From: Rhizomonospora bruguierae
Lineage (GTDB): Bacteria > Actinomycetota > Actinomycetes > Mycobacteriales > Micromonosporaceae
Assembly: GCF_018397995.1 (NCBI RefSeq)
Contig: NZ_BBQH01000028.1
Location: 46,035-110,034, forward strand
Direction of reading: 5' to 3'
DNA length: 64,000 nucleotides
Shown: one piece after another, positions 40,954-49,970 of the stretch
How positions within the stretch are numbered: position 1 is the first letter of the stretch
Layout of the letters: each line of letters opens with the position of its first letter
Made by a program: the position numbers and the translations under genes
Notes under the pieces: model-generated
What the model saw: only the letters and a program-made list of their open reading frames with translations
Told to the model about the DNA's origin: nothing
Databases searched by the model: none

Positions 40954-42359
40954 CTGCCGCGGGCAACGGCGTGCTGTGCCGCATCACCGTGATCGGGCCG
41001 GACCGGAAGGTGGATCTGGCGGTCCCGTCGGCGACCCCGGTGGCGAACCTGCTGCCGGTGCTGCTGCACCACACCACCGCGGGTGGGCGGCGCCCCGACG
41101 GCGACCTGCCGGAGGGCGCCTGGGTGCTACAGCGGCTCGGGCAGGCGCCGTTCGAGCTGACCGGTACGCCGGAGAGCCTCGACTGGCTCGAGGGCGAGGA
41201 ACTGTACCTTCGGGTGGCCGAGGACCCGCTGCCCGAACTGGACTTCGACGACATCGCCGAGGGCGTCGCCACGGTGGTCAACCGCCGGGACGACCGCTGG
41301 CGGCCCGAGTACCGCCGGATCCTGTTCCTGATCCTGTCGGTCGTCGGCATGGGGGCGATCGCCACCGTCCTGGTCGGTCACGGCCCGGCGCCGGAGCGAG
41401 TGATCATCGCGGCCACGCTGGCCACCGCCTTTTTGACCGCGGCTCTGCTGGCGGCGCGGCGGCTGACCGACGACGCGCTCGTGGTGGTCTTCGGGGTCGG
41501 ATCGGCGGCGTTCGCGGCGCTGGCCTGGTCCAGCGCGGTGGGTGGTGACCCGGCGCGGATCGCGCTCACCGGGTCCGCCGTGCTGCTCGGCTCGGTCGCC
41601 GTGCTCTGCGTGGTGGCGGTACTGCTGCTGGCCCGGCGCACGGTGGCTCCCCGGATCCCGTTCGCGCCGTTCCTGGTGCTCGGCGTGACCGCCCTCCTGG
41701 CGATCGGCGTCCTGCTGCTGCGGATCGGCTCGGGCTGGACGCCCGAGCAGACCTGCGCCGTGGCCGCCGGCCTGGTGTTCGCGCTGATCGTGGCCGCGCC
41801 CCGGGGCGCGGTCAAACTCTCCGGGCTGCGGGGTCCGCAACTGCCCAAGACGGGCGAGGACATGTCGTACGACATCGAACCCGCCCCGTCGGACGAACTG
41901 AAGGCGCGTACCGATGACGCGGAGACGTACCTCAGCGCCGTCATGCTCGCCTCGGGGATCGTGCTGCCGGTGCTCTTCCGGTTCGTCATGGCGGTGCCGG
42001 GCTGGGCGGGGTGGACCCTCGTGTTCGTGCTCGCGAGCGCGATCCTGTTGCGGGCCCGTGCCCTCTTCGGCGTCTGGTCGCGGACCAGCCTCACGGTCGC
42101 CGGCACGGCCGGCTACCTCCTGGTGGTCGGGCGGCTCTCCGACACGCTGCCGCCGGCCTGGCGGTACGCGCTGCTCGGCGGCCTGCTGGCGCTGCTGCCC
42201 CCGCTGATGCTCGCCGCGTTGCGCCCGTGGCCCCGGCGGCTGCTGCCGTTCTGGGAGTACGCGGCGAGATTTTTCGATGTGGTGACCGGGTTGGCCATGC
42301 TGCCGGTGCTGGCCTGGATTGTCGGGCTCTACGCCTGGGCCCGCGGGTTGTTCGGGTAG
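40950..42359 (+). CDS. eccD: Type VII secretion integral membrane protein EccD
   Basis: A 469-residue protein with an N-terminal ubiquitin-like (YukD) domain (LCRITVIGPDRKVDLAVPS; LQRLGQAPFE) and about eleven C-terminal transmembrane helices, such as ILFLILSVVGMGAIATVLV and TAGYLLVVGRL. This is the EccD layout: it forms the channel-like membrane dimer of the ESX core complex. The GTG start overlaps the EccC stop (GTGA). A long hydrophilic loop (KTGEDMSYDIEPAPSDELKA) separates two helix groups, as in known EccD proteins. Confidence 0.92.
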   Translation: MTAAGNGVLCRITVIGPDRKVDLAVPSATPVANLLPVLLHHTTAGGRRPDGDLPEGAWVLQRLGQAPFELTGTPESLDWLEGEELYLRVAEDPLPELDFDDIAEGVATVVNRRDDRWRPEYRRILFLILSVVGMGAIATVLVGHGPAPERVIIAATLATAFLTAALLAARRLTDDALVVVFGVGSAAFAALAWSSAVGGDPARIALTGSAVLLGSVAVLCVVAVLLLARRTVAPRIPFAPFLVLGVTALLAIGVLLLRIGSGWTPEQTCAVAAGLVFALIVAAPRGAVKLSGLRGPQLPKTGEDMSYDIEPAPSDELKARTDDAETYLSAVMLASGIVLPVLFRFVMAVPGWAGWTLVFVLASAILLRARALFGVWSRTSLTVAGTAGYLLVVGRLSDTLPPAWRYALLGGLLALLPPLMLAALRPWPRRLLPFWEYAARFFDVVTGLAMLPVLAWIVGLYAWARGLFG

Positions 42360-42365
42360 GCCGCG

Positions 42366-43742
42366 GTGCAGACTCAACGCGACCATGTCCAGGCTCATCA
42401 ATTCATGATGGGCCGGCTCAGCTCCGCCCTGGTGGCGGGCGATTCCACTCGGGCGGAGATCCCGGGCCAGCGGGCGCAGACCGGCCTGATCATCGGGATC
42501 GTCCTGGTCGTGCTGCTCGCGGGCGGCTTCGCGGCGTACGGTTGGCTCGTTCCCGGCGGCAGCAAGGCGTTCACCCAGGCCGGGGTCATCCTGGTGGAGA
42601 AGGAGACCGGGACCAGGTACGTCTACCTGGACGGGGTCCTGCACCCGGTCCCCGATCTGACCTCGGCCCTGCTGATCCAGGGCGCGGCGGCCAAGGTCAA
42701 GCTGATCTCCCGCAACTCGTTGAAGGACGTGCCCCGCGGCCCCGCCCTCGGCATTCCCGGCGCGCCCCAGCTGGTGCCGACCGACTCGCTGGTGCGCGGG
42801 CCGTGGCTGGTCTGCCTGCCCGATTCGGTGACCGGCACGCCCGATGCCGCCGTCGACGGTCCACGTCCCGCGCTCGGCGTCAACCTCGACCCCGGGGCCA
42901 CCGCCGTACCGCTGCCGGCCGACCGGTTCAGCGTGGTGGCGGATGGTACGGGAACGTCGTACCTGCTGGCCAACGGCAGGAAGTACCGGATCGCCGACGA
43001 CGCGGTTCTGGTGGCGCTGGGCGCGGCCACTGTCCGACCGGTACGAGCGCCACGGATGTGGCTCGACTGGCTGCCGGACGGCACGGCCCTCGCGCCCGCG
43101 CGGATCGCGGGTGCGGGTCGCCCCGGCCCGAGCCTGGACGGTGCGCGGTACCCGGTCGGTACGCTCTTCCGTCAGCGCCTGGACGGCGGCGACGAGCAAC
43201 TGTTCGTGCTGCGCGCGGACGGGCTCGCGCCGCTGGATCGGACGGAATTTCTGCTCGCCGGTGCCAAGGCCCGGGGCGCACCGGTCGAGGTGACGGCGGC
43301 GTCCGTGGTCGCGGCCCCGAAGTCCGCCGACCGGTCGCTGCTCTCCCGGCTGCCGGACCTGACCGGCCTACGCCACCTCGACGGCGGTGACGCCGTGCTG
43401 TGCCTGCGCCAACGGCCGGTCTCGGCCACCGCGCTCGCCAGCGACGTGGCGTTCGTGCCGAGGTCGCGGGCCGGCGTGGACGGCGAGGGCCGGGCATCGG
43501 TGCTCGCGAAACCGGGTTCCGGGATGGCCGTCGTGGCGCTGCCGCCGGAGTCGCGCGGTGCCCCCGAGGTCTCCTTCGTCTCCGACCAGGGCATCTCGTT
43601 CCGGCTGGCGGACGCGCCGGCGGTCGCCGCCCTCAAGCTCGACAAGGTCGGTCTCACGCCGTTCCCGCGGAGCCTGCTGTCGGCGCTACCGCAGGGGCCC
43701 GCGCTGAGCAGAGCGGCCGTCACCGACCACATAGGAGGGTAG
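42366..43742 (+). CDS. eccB: Type VII secretion protein EccB
   Basis: A 458-residue protein with a short cytosolic N-terminus (MQTQRDHVQAHQFMMGRLSS, a hallmark of EccB), one membrane helix (LIIGIVLVVLLAGGFAAYGW) and a large periplasm-side repeat domain. The N-terminal motif and the VPGGSKAFTQAGVILVEKET segment just after the helix match the family strongly. EccB stabilises the ESX membrane pore on its outer face. It starts at GTG 42366, six bases after the EccD stop. The next gene follows after seven bases. Confidence 0.92.
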   Translation: MQTQRDHVQAHQFMMGRLSSALVAGDSTRAEIPGQRAQTGLIIGIVLVVLLAGGFAAYGWLVPGGSKAFTQAGVILVEKETGTRYVYLDGVLHPVPDLTSALLIQGAAAKVKLISRNSLKDVPRGPALGIPGAPQLVPTDSLVRGPWLVCLPDSVTGTPDAAVDGPRPALGVNLDPGATAVPLPADRFSVVADGTGTSYLLANGRKYRIADDAVLVALGAATVRPVRAPRMWLDWLPDGTALAPARIAGAGRPGPSLDGARYPVGTLFRQRLDGGDEQLFVLRADGLAPLDRTEFLLAGAKARGAPVEVTAASVVAAPKSADRSLLSRLPDLTGLRHLDGGDAVLCLRQRPVSATALASDVAFVPRSRAGVDGEGRASVLAKPGSGMAVVALPPESRGAPEVSFVSDQGISFRLADAPAVAALKLDKVGLTPFPRSLLSALPQGPALSRAAVTDHIGG

Positions 43743-43749
43743 GGAGCTC

Positions 43750-46242
43750 ATGGCATCCGGCATCAGGAGCATGCTGCGCGGCGGCGGCAGCGGCGGATCG
43801 GGCGGGGTCGTCCGGCACACGGTGGGCAACGCGCTCGTGCTGCACGTCGAGGACGGGATCAGTGCCGAGGCGCAGTCGCTTGCGCTGTCGATGATCGAGG
43901 ACACCGAGAACGACGTGGTCGTGCTCGACCTCGGTTCGGGCCCGCCGATCGGTTCCTGGGAGGCGATGGCGGCGGTGCTGCCCCGCCACCGTCGCGGGAT
44001 CCGGCTGGTCGCCTGCGGGCAGCAGCGCAACGCGACGGCGATGGCCGGGCAGTGGTTGTCGGAACGGCTCAGGCGGACCGTCATCGCGCCCGACGGGGAA
44101 CTCGTCCGCGGCTCCGCGGGGGCCCTGTTCGTGCATTCGACGGCGGGCAGCGGCTGGGTACGGTTCCGGCCCGGCAGGCCGCCGACCTGGGACGCCAAGC
44201 GTTATCCCGCACCGGTGTGGGACACGGCCGCCACCGAACGGCAGACGTCCAGTTCGACCGGGGAGATCGAGCCGCTACCCGGTGGCGTCTGGATTCACGA
44301 CGTCCGTGATCCGGAGACGGTCGGCGCGCACCGCAGGCGGCTCGTCGCGGACGTGCCCTGCCAGCCGGAGCGGATGACCGTCCTGCTCGGCTGCCCGGGG
44401 ACCGCGCCGCTGTCGCTGGACGACGTGGTCCGGTTCTGGCGGGACCTGGACGAGGAGAGCCGGGCCCGTACCCGCTTCGTGCGGTACGGCGACGTGCGGA
44501 TGCCGGCGGGCGAGGCATTCGGTCAGGCCCTGGCCGACCTGCTCGGCACCACCATCGTCTGCTATACCGGTGTGCCGCTGGGCAGCCCGCACAAGTACGA
44601 GATCCGCACCGCCCGGCAGGACGGCACGTTGGGCTGGGCTCCGTTCGCGCTGGAACTGAGCTACGCGCCGCGGGCACACCCGAACTCGAAGGCGCGCCGC
44701 CCAACCGTGCTGAGTCATCGGGCCCCGCTGGCCTGGGCGGAGGAAATCGCCCCACGGGTGTACTGGTACGCGCCGGACGCGGTCGTCGAGGTGGTCCACG
44801 CGGGACTCTGGGTTCGCCCGACCGAGGAACCGGCGAACGCCGAACGGGTCCGGGCCGCCGCGCTCTATCCCGAGGGCAACACGCTCGTCTTCGACGACAC
44901 GGTCGACACGCGGGCCGACCGGATGCGGGAACTGGCCCAGGACCTGAACGCGCGGCTCGACCAGACCGCCGGTGTCGGAGGGGCGCTGTTCCCGGCCTCC
45001 GTCTTCCGTCCCGGAACCGCCCGTCCGGGGCCGGCGCAGGCATGGGTGGAGGTGGCGCCGGTGGCGGTGGAGACGCATCCGGCGGACGCCCCGCCGGAGG
45101 AGTCGGCTCGGTCCTCCGTGGACGCTTCGCTGCCGCCGCCACCGCCGGCCGCACCGATGGTGGCGTCGATGCTGGTCGGCCAGATCACCGTCGGGGACCC
45201 GGTCGGGGAGGTTCAGCCCGAGGTACGGGCGCTGAGCGAAGCCGCGGACGCTCCCCCACTCCCGGAGCCGGCGCAGGTCCAGGTGGTGCTCCCGGAACCG
45301 GTCCAGATCCCGGTAGCCGAGCCGTTGCCCGTGCCGCCCGTGGCCAACGGCGCGGCCGCGCCGGCAGCCGAAGAGGTGGCCGCGCCGGTGGTTGACGGTG
45401 CCCGGGGTGCGGGACGGGTGCGGCATCAGCCCGTGCCCGCGTCCGGGGCGAGCGCCCTGCTGCCGAGCCGGCCGCCCGAGGAGGAGCGGCGTTGGCTGCG
45501 CCGGACCCTGAGTCGCGAGTTCGACGCCATGGCCAGCTCGGTGTCGCGGATCATGTCCGAGCACCCGGGCATGCAGGGTCATTCGGTGGCCGCCGAGGAC
45601 GTACTCGCCGATTCGGTCGCCGTCCGGCTCTATCTATCCCGCCGTGGCGAGGGCATCGACGCGGGGCTTCGGTCGGGCCGGAACGGTCCGCACGTGCCGT
45701 TCGCCCGGTGCGTGGTCTCCGGTCTGTCCCGGCTGCCGTCGTTCCGGGGCACGACGATCTACCGGTTGTCGCCCGACGAGCCGGACTGGGAGCTTTACAC
45801 GAATCGCCGGTTGCTGACCGACTGGAGTTTCGTCAACGCGTTGAGCGGCCCGTGTTCCAGTCAGGAGGGTGACACCGACGTCCTGATCTGGTCGATGACC
45901 GCCCGGCGCACGGCGTTGCTGGAGCCGGCGGGCGACGAGGCAGTCGTCGACCGGGTGGTCTTCCTGCCCGGTACCAGCTTCAAGATTCTCCAGACCCGCC
46001 GTGCGTCCGGTGCGCGACGCGGGGCGATTCTCCTGCGGGAGATCGGCGCCAACGAGATCGACGACGACGGCCGGGTCGATCCGGACCGGGTATCGCTGGA
46101 CGAGTTGGCGGTGACGTCGCTGCGGCGCAGCGTGGAGCGGTGGGACCGGGCCGAGGGCCGACGCCGGATCGGACCGGCCTCGGGCACCCGCTTCGCCATC
46201 CTGCCCGGCCTGGAACGGCCCGGCCCGGAGCGAGTGGGGTGA
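43750..46242 (+). CDS. Large type VII-associated protein with possible degenerate ADP-ribosyltransferase-like C-terminus
   Basis: An 830-residue protein without signal or membrane helix. It begins with a Gly-rich stretch. Residues 15-180 and 190-420 look like two alpha/beta modules (VVVLDLGSGPPIGSWEAM, then IRLVACGQQRNATAMAG, APDGELVRGS and WVRFRPG), similar to modules in front of actinobacterial polymorphic toxins. A Pro/Ala/Val-rich linker covers about 430-570. The C-terminal 190 residues resemble the ART fold: IYRLS (Arg672), VLIWSMTARRT (Ser715) and RVVFLPGTSFKIL. The position of the catalytic Glu before the VVFLPGT strand is Arg735, so enzyme activity is doubtful. It occupies the place between eccB and the AAA+ gene and is probably a cytosolic component or effector of this ESX system. 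Confidence 0.6.
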   Translation: MASGIRSMLRGGGSGGSGGVVRHTVGNALVLHVEDGISAEAQSLALSMIEDTENDVVVLDLGSGPPIGSWEAMAAVLPRHRRGIRLVACGQQRNATAMAGQWLSERLRRTVIAPDGELVRGSAGALFVHSTAGSGWVRFRPGRPPTWDAKRYPAPVWDTAATERQTSSSTGEIEPLPGGVWIHDVRDPETVGAHRRRLVADVPCQPERMTVLLGCPGTAPLSLDDVVRFWRDLDEESRARTRFVRYGDVRMPAGEAFGQALADLLGTTIVCYTGVPLGSPHKYEIRTARQDGTLGWAPFALELSYAPRAHPNSKARRPTVLSHRAPLAWAEEIAPRVYWYAPDAVVEVVHAGLWVRPTEEPANAERVRAAALYPEGNTLVFDDTVDTRADRMRELAQDLNARLDQTAGVGGALFPASVFRPGTARPGPAQAWVEVAPVAVETHPADAPPEESARSSVDASLPPPPPAAPMVASMLVGQITVGDPVGEVQPEVRALSEAADAPPLPEPAQVQVVLPEPVQIPVAEPLPVPPVANGAAAPAAEEVAAPVVDGARGAGRVRHQPVPASGASALLPSRPPEEERRWLRRTLSREFDAMASSVSRIMSEHPGMQGHSVAAEDVLADSVAVRLYLSRRGEGIDAGLRSGRNGPHVPFARCVVSGLSRLPSFRGTTIYRLSPDEPDWELYTNRRLLTDWSFVNALSGPCSSQEGDTDVLIWSMTARRTALLEPAGDEAVVDRVVFLPGTSFKILQTRRASGARRGAILLREIGANEIDDDGRVDPDRVSLDELAVTSLRRSVERWDRAEGRRRIGPASGTRFAILPGLERPGPERVG

Positions 46243-46249
46243 CCCGGCG

Positions 46250-49200
46250 ATGAGTCAGGTTCTCGTGGTGGGCGGCAGCCAGCCCGGCGCCTTCTCGACC
46301 ATCGGCGCCGCCCTGGCCCAGGCTCAGGCCGGCGCCACCATCGCCGTCCGGCCCGGCCGGTACGCCGAGAAGCTGTCCATCAGCAACCGCGTCACGATCT
46401 GCGCGGCGGGCGGCGGAGCCGTCGAGGTGCGCGTCGAGGAGGGCAGCGTCCTCGTCGTGCACGGCGAGGGTGCCCAGTTGCGTGGCATCACGCTGTCCAG
46501 CGCGGATCCCAAGCTCGCCGCGGTCGACGTGTACGCCGGTGAGGTGGCCTTCGATGACTGCCGGATCAGCAGCGGGTCGTGGGTCAGCGTCCTGGCCCGG
46601 CTGAAGGGCTCGATGGCCCTGCGCGGCTGCGAGGTGACCAGTCCGGCCGGCGCGGGCCTGGTGGTCGTCTCGGACGGCTCGAGCACGGTCGAGGAGACGG
46701 TCATCCGGCAGGCCGGCACGTCCGGCATCGTGGTGGGCGACGGGAGTTCGCTGGTCCTGCGCCGATGCACCGTACGCGACACCGCGGCCAACGGCGTCTG
46801 CGTCAGTGGCGACGCCCGGCTGACCATGGAGGACTGTGCGGTCAGCGGCGCGGGCAAGCCGGCATTGGTGCTGGAGCAGCGCGCCTGGGCACGCATCAGC
46901 CGGGTAACCGTGCGGGACAGCGCGAACGTGGATGTCTTCGTTCGCGGCGAGGTCGATGTCGTGGTCACCGACTCCGAGTTCTCCGGCGCGGCCGTGCAGG
47001 CGGTGCACGTCGCCGACGGCGCCCGGCCCGAGTTCAGGGGCTGCGCGTTCACCTCGGTCGGGCACGTCGCCGCGCAGGTCACGGCCAAGGCCCGGCCGAC
47101 GTTCACCGACTGCACGTTCGCCGATTCGCCGGTGGGAATCGCTATCGACGGCGAGTCGGTGCCGCGGTTGGTCGGCGCGACCGTGCGCGGCACGCGGGAC
47201 AGCGCCGCGGTGTTCGGCGGGTCCGCCACCGCGATCGTGCGACGGCTGCGTGCCACGATCGAGCGCGGCGCCGGTCTACTGGTCAGGGAGGGTGCGACGC
47301 TCGATGCGTCCGACCTGGTCGTGGACGCCGGCGGTGCCGTCGCGCTGGCGCTGACCGGGGGCGCCCGCGGCCGGGTCCGCGACGCCCAGCTCAGCGGCAC
47401 GGCGACCCCGGTGCTCACCGTGGACACCGGCGCGGCCCTGGAACTGCGCTCGGTCGCGCTGCGCGGGGCCGGGCTACGGGTCGGCAGCTCCGGTGACCTG
47501 AAGATCCGTGACGGCGAGATCGTCGAAGCGTCCGGCGACGGCCTCACGGTCACCGCCGGTGGCGTGCTCACCGCCGCGCAGACCCGGATCCGGGCCACGC
47601 GCGGCAACGGCGTGCGACTCGACCCGGGCAGCCGCGCCGAGCTCACCGATTGCGAGGTGCTGGAGAGCGGTGCCGCCGGCGTCAATGTCGCGACGACCGA
47701 GCCGGTCTCGCTGTCGCGGTGCGTGGTGCGGGACAGCGGCGGCGAGGATCTGCGTCGAGGAGCCGGCGCGCAGGTCACGGTCGAGGCGTTGACCACCGGG
47801 CGTCGCCAGCCCGCCCCGCCGGCCGTGCCGTCGTACGCCGGGGACCAGCGGGCCGATCCGGGCGAACCGGCCACGGTCGGGGCGGCGGCTGACCTCAGCG
47901 GTCCGCTGCGCGAGCTGAACAGCCTGATCGGTCTGCGCGGCGTGAAGCACGAGGTGACGACCCTCGTCAATTTGATCAAGATGGCGCAGGTGCGCCAGCA
48001 GATGGGTCTGCCGATGCCACCGATGAGCCGGCACCTGGTCTTCGCCGGGCCGCCGGGTACCGGTAAGACGACGGTGGCGCGGCTCTACGGCGCCGTCCTC
48101 GCCGAGCTGGGCATCCTCAGCAAAGGACACATGATCGAGGCGGCCCGGGCGGACCTCGTCGGCCAGTACGTCGGCTCGACGGCGATCAAGACGACCGAGC
48201 TGGTGCAGAAGGCGATCGGCGGCGTGCTGTTCATCGACGAGGCGTACACCCTGTCGGCGGGATCGGGCGGCTCCGGCCCGGACTTCGGCCGGGAGGCCAT
48301 CGACGCCCTCATGAAGATCATGGAGGACCAGCGCGACGAACTGGTCGTCATCGTCGCCGGGTATTCGGAGCTGATGGAGAAGTTCCTCGAGTCGAACCCG
48401 GGCCTGGCGTCCCGCTTCACCCGCACCATCGAGTTCCCGAACTACTCGGTGACCGAACTGGTCACCATCACCTCGAACCTGTGCCGCAAGCACTACTACG
48501 AGCTGACCGACGATGCGCTGGACGCGCTGACGACGTACTACGAGCGGATCCCGAAGAACGCGACGTTCGGTAACGGCCGCGTCGCCCGCAAGCTGTTCGA
48601 GGCGATGATCAATAATCAGGCGTCGCGCCTGGCGATGGCGCCGCCCAGCAAGGACGCCGAGCTCAATCGGCTGACCGCGGCGGACCTCGCGCCGGAGCTC
48701 GCCCTGCTTGAGGAGCTGCCGGTCGAGCGGACCGCGCAGCCCGACGCGGCCACCGACCCGGCCGCAGCGATCGGCGCGAGCCGCAGCTGGCGACGCGTCG
48801 GCCAGTTGGTGGGGGCCGAACCGGTACGCGAGGCGGTTGGCGCGACCCTGTTGCAGGTGTGCGAGCTGCGCAATCGGCAGCGGGCGTACGGCAAACACGG
48901 CAACGTCCTGCTCGCGGGCCCGCCCGGCAGCGGACGCAGCGAGTTCGCCCGGTTGTACGTCGCCGGGCTGTCCGAGTTGGACCTGGTGCGGGTCGGGCAG
49001 GTCGTCCGGGCCGACACCGACCAGGATCTGGCGCCGCAATGGCCGGGTCAGGCACCCAGCCTGGTCCGCGGCGCGCTGGAGGACGCGGCCGGTGGCGCGC
49101 TTGTCATCGGCTACGCCGGCGACGACACCGGCCGCGGACCCGAGGTCATCGAGTCGCTGATCGCGCAGGCCAGGGCCGGCCTGGGCGATCCCGTCCTGGT

Positions 49201-49606
49201 GCTGATCGGCGAGGAGCACGAGCTGGCGCAGCTACGCCGGGCGGTACCGGCCGTCACCGAGGTCTTCGGCCAGCGGTGGACGGTCCCCGAGTACAGCGTC
49301 GAGGAACTGGTCGAGATCGCCGTGCGGCGCCTGCTGCGGCGTGGCCACGAGGTTCCCCCCGAGGTCCGTTCGGCGCTCGTCGGCCCGATGGGAACGCTGC
49401 CGGAACGCACCGTCCGGGCCGCGCACCAGCTCTCCGAGGCCCTGGCGCGCGCCGCGGCCTCGCCGACCCTGGCCCTCGCGGACCTGCACGGCTTCGCCGG
49501 CCGTACCGCCGCCGGCCAAGCGGGACTGCTTGACCGTGGACCCCGTCCCGCTCCGCCCGCCGGCGGCCCCACCCGGCACCTCGGTGGACTCGCCGCGGTC
49601 GGCTGA
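46250..49606 (+). CDS. Parallel beta-helix / tandem AAA+ (EccA-like, CbxX-type) fusion protein
   Basis: An 1118-residue protein. Residues 1-530 are a right-handed parallel beta-helix made of repeating strands with rungs such as RRCTVRDTAANGVCVSG and FTDCTFADSPVG. From about 560 follows a CbxX/CfqX AAA+ domain typical of EccA: GPPGTGKTTVARLYG, GVLFIDEAYTL and the GNGRVARKLFEAM C-part. A second AAA+ domain from about 860 is degenerate: its P-loop reads GPPGSGRSEF (Lys to Arg), and the Walker B region GALVIGYAGDD has no acidic pair. EccA ATPases are cytosolic chaperone motors for ESX substrates; here a binding scaffold is fused in front. The gene lies seven bases after its neighbour in the ESX operon. 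Confidence 0.82.
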   Translation: MSQVLVVGGSQPGAFSTIGAALAQAQAGATIAVRPGRYAEKLSISNRVTICAAGGGAVEVRVEEGSVLVVHGEGAQLRGITLSSADPKLAAVDVYAGEVAFDDCRISSGSWVSVLARLKGSMALRGCEVTSPAGAGLVVVSDGSSTVEETVIRQAGTSGIVVGDGSSLVLRRCTVRDTAANGVCVSGDARLTMEDCAVSGAGKPALVLEQRAWARISRVTVRDSANVDVFVRGEVDVVVTDSEFSGAAVQAVHVADGARPEFRGCAFTSVGHVAAQVTAKARPTFTDCTFADSPVGIAIDGESVPRLVGATVRGTRDSAAVFGGSATAIVRRLRATIERGAGLLVREGATLDASDLVVDAGGAVALALTGGARGRVRDAQLSGTATPVLTVDTGAALELRSVALRGAGLRVGSSGDLKIRDGEIVEASGDGLTVTAGGVLTAAQTRIRATRGNGVRLDPGSRAELTDCEVLESGAAGVNVATTEPVSLSRCVVRDSGGEDLRRGAGAQVTVEALTTGRRQPAPPAVPSYAGDQRADPGEPATVGAAADLSGPLRELNSLIGLRGVKHEVTTLVNLIKMAQVRQQMGLPMPPMSRHLVFAGPPGTGKTTVARLYGAVLAELGILSKGHMIEAARADLVGQYVGSTAIKTTELVQKAIGGVLFIDEAYTLSAGSGGSGPDFGREAIDALMKIMEDQRDELVVIVAGYSELMEKFLESNPGLASRFTRTIEFPNYSVTELVTITSNLCRKHYYELTDDALDALTTYYERIPKNATFGNGRVARKLFEAMINNQASRLAMAPPSKDAELNRLTAADLAPELALLEELPVERTAQPDAATDPAAAIGASRSWRRVGQLVGAEPVREAVGATLLQVCELRNRQRAYGKHGNVLLAGPPGSGRSEFARLYVAGLSELDLVRVGQVVRADTDQDLAPQWPGQAPSLVRGALEDAAGGALVIGYAGDDTGRGPEVIESLIAQARAGLGDPVLVLIGEEHELAQLRRAVPAVTEVFGQRWTVPEYSVEELVEIAVRRLLRRGHEVPPEVRSALVGPMGTLPERTVRAAHQLSEALARAAASPTLALADLHGFAGRTAAGQAGLLDRGPRPAPPAGGPTRHLGGLAAVG

Positions 49607-49632
49607 CACCCACCCCACCCCAGGAGGACGAT

Positions 49633-49950
49633 ATGCAACCAGCGGCTCCGGTACCGCCCGACGTTCAGGAGTTCCTGCGCAACGCCCAGGCATTCGAAGA
49701 GCGGATGCGCGGCGCCCAGGCGGAGTTGGAACGCTGCCTCGTGACCGGCCGCTCCGGCGACGGGACCGTGAGCGTCCTCGCCAGCGGCCTCGGCAAGCTC
49801 ACGGCCGTCCAGGTCGATCCGCGGGTTTTCCAGGAGCGGGACGTCCAACGGCTGCAGACCGCGATCGCGGAGGCGGTACGGGCCGCGGGTGCCAGCGCGG
49901 CGAGAATGGCGGAACGCCAGATGGGCCCGGTCGAGATCAACCTCTACTGA
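49633..49950 (+). CDS. YbaB/EbfC family protein, second copy
   Basis: A 105-residue YbaB-type protein. The N-terminal helix (DVQEFLRNAQAFEERMRGAQAEL) leads into the strands GTVSVLASGLGKLTAVQVD and a C-terminal helix. GGAGG lies about eight bases before the ATG. It is the last gene of the rightward ESX operon and mirrors the YbaB-like gene that opens the leftward Rhs unit at 32650, so the region is bracketed by two diverged copies. DNA binding is known for classical YbaB; here a structural role with WXG proteins is equally possible. Confidence 0.78.
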   Translation: MQPAAPVPPDVQEFLRNAQAFEERMRGAQAELERCLVTGRSGDGTVSVLASGLGKLTAVQVDPRVFQERDVQRLQTAIAEAVRAAGASAARMAERQMGPVEINLY

Positions 49951-49970
49951 GGTCAGGGTTGATCGTGGAC

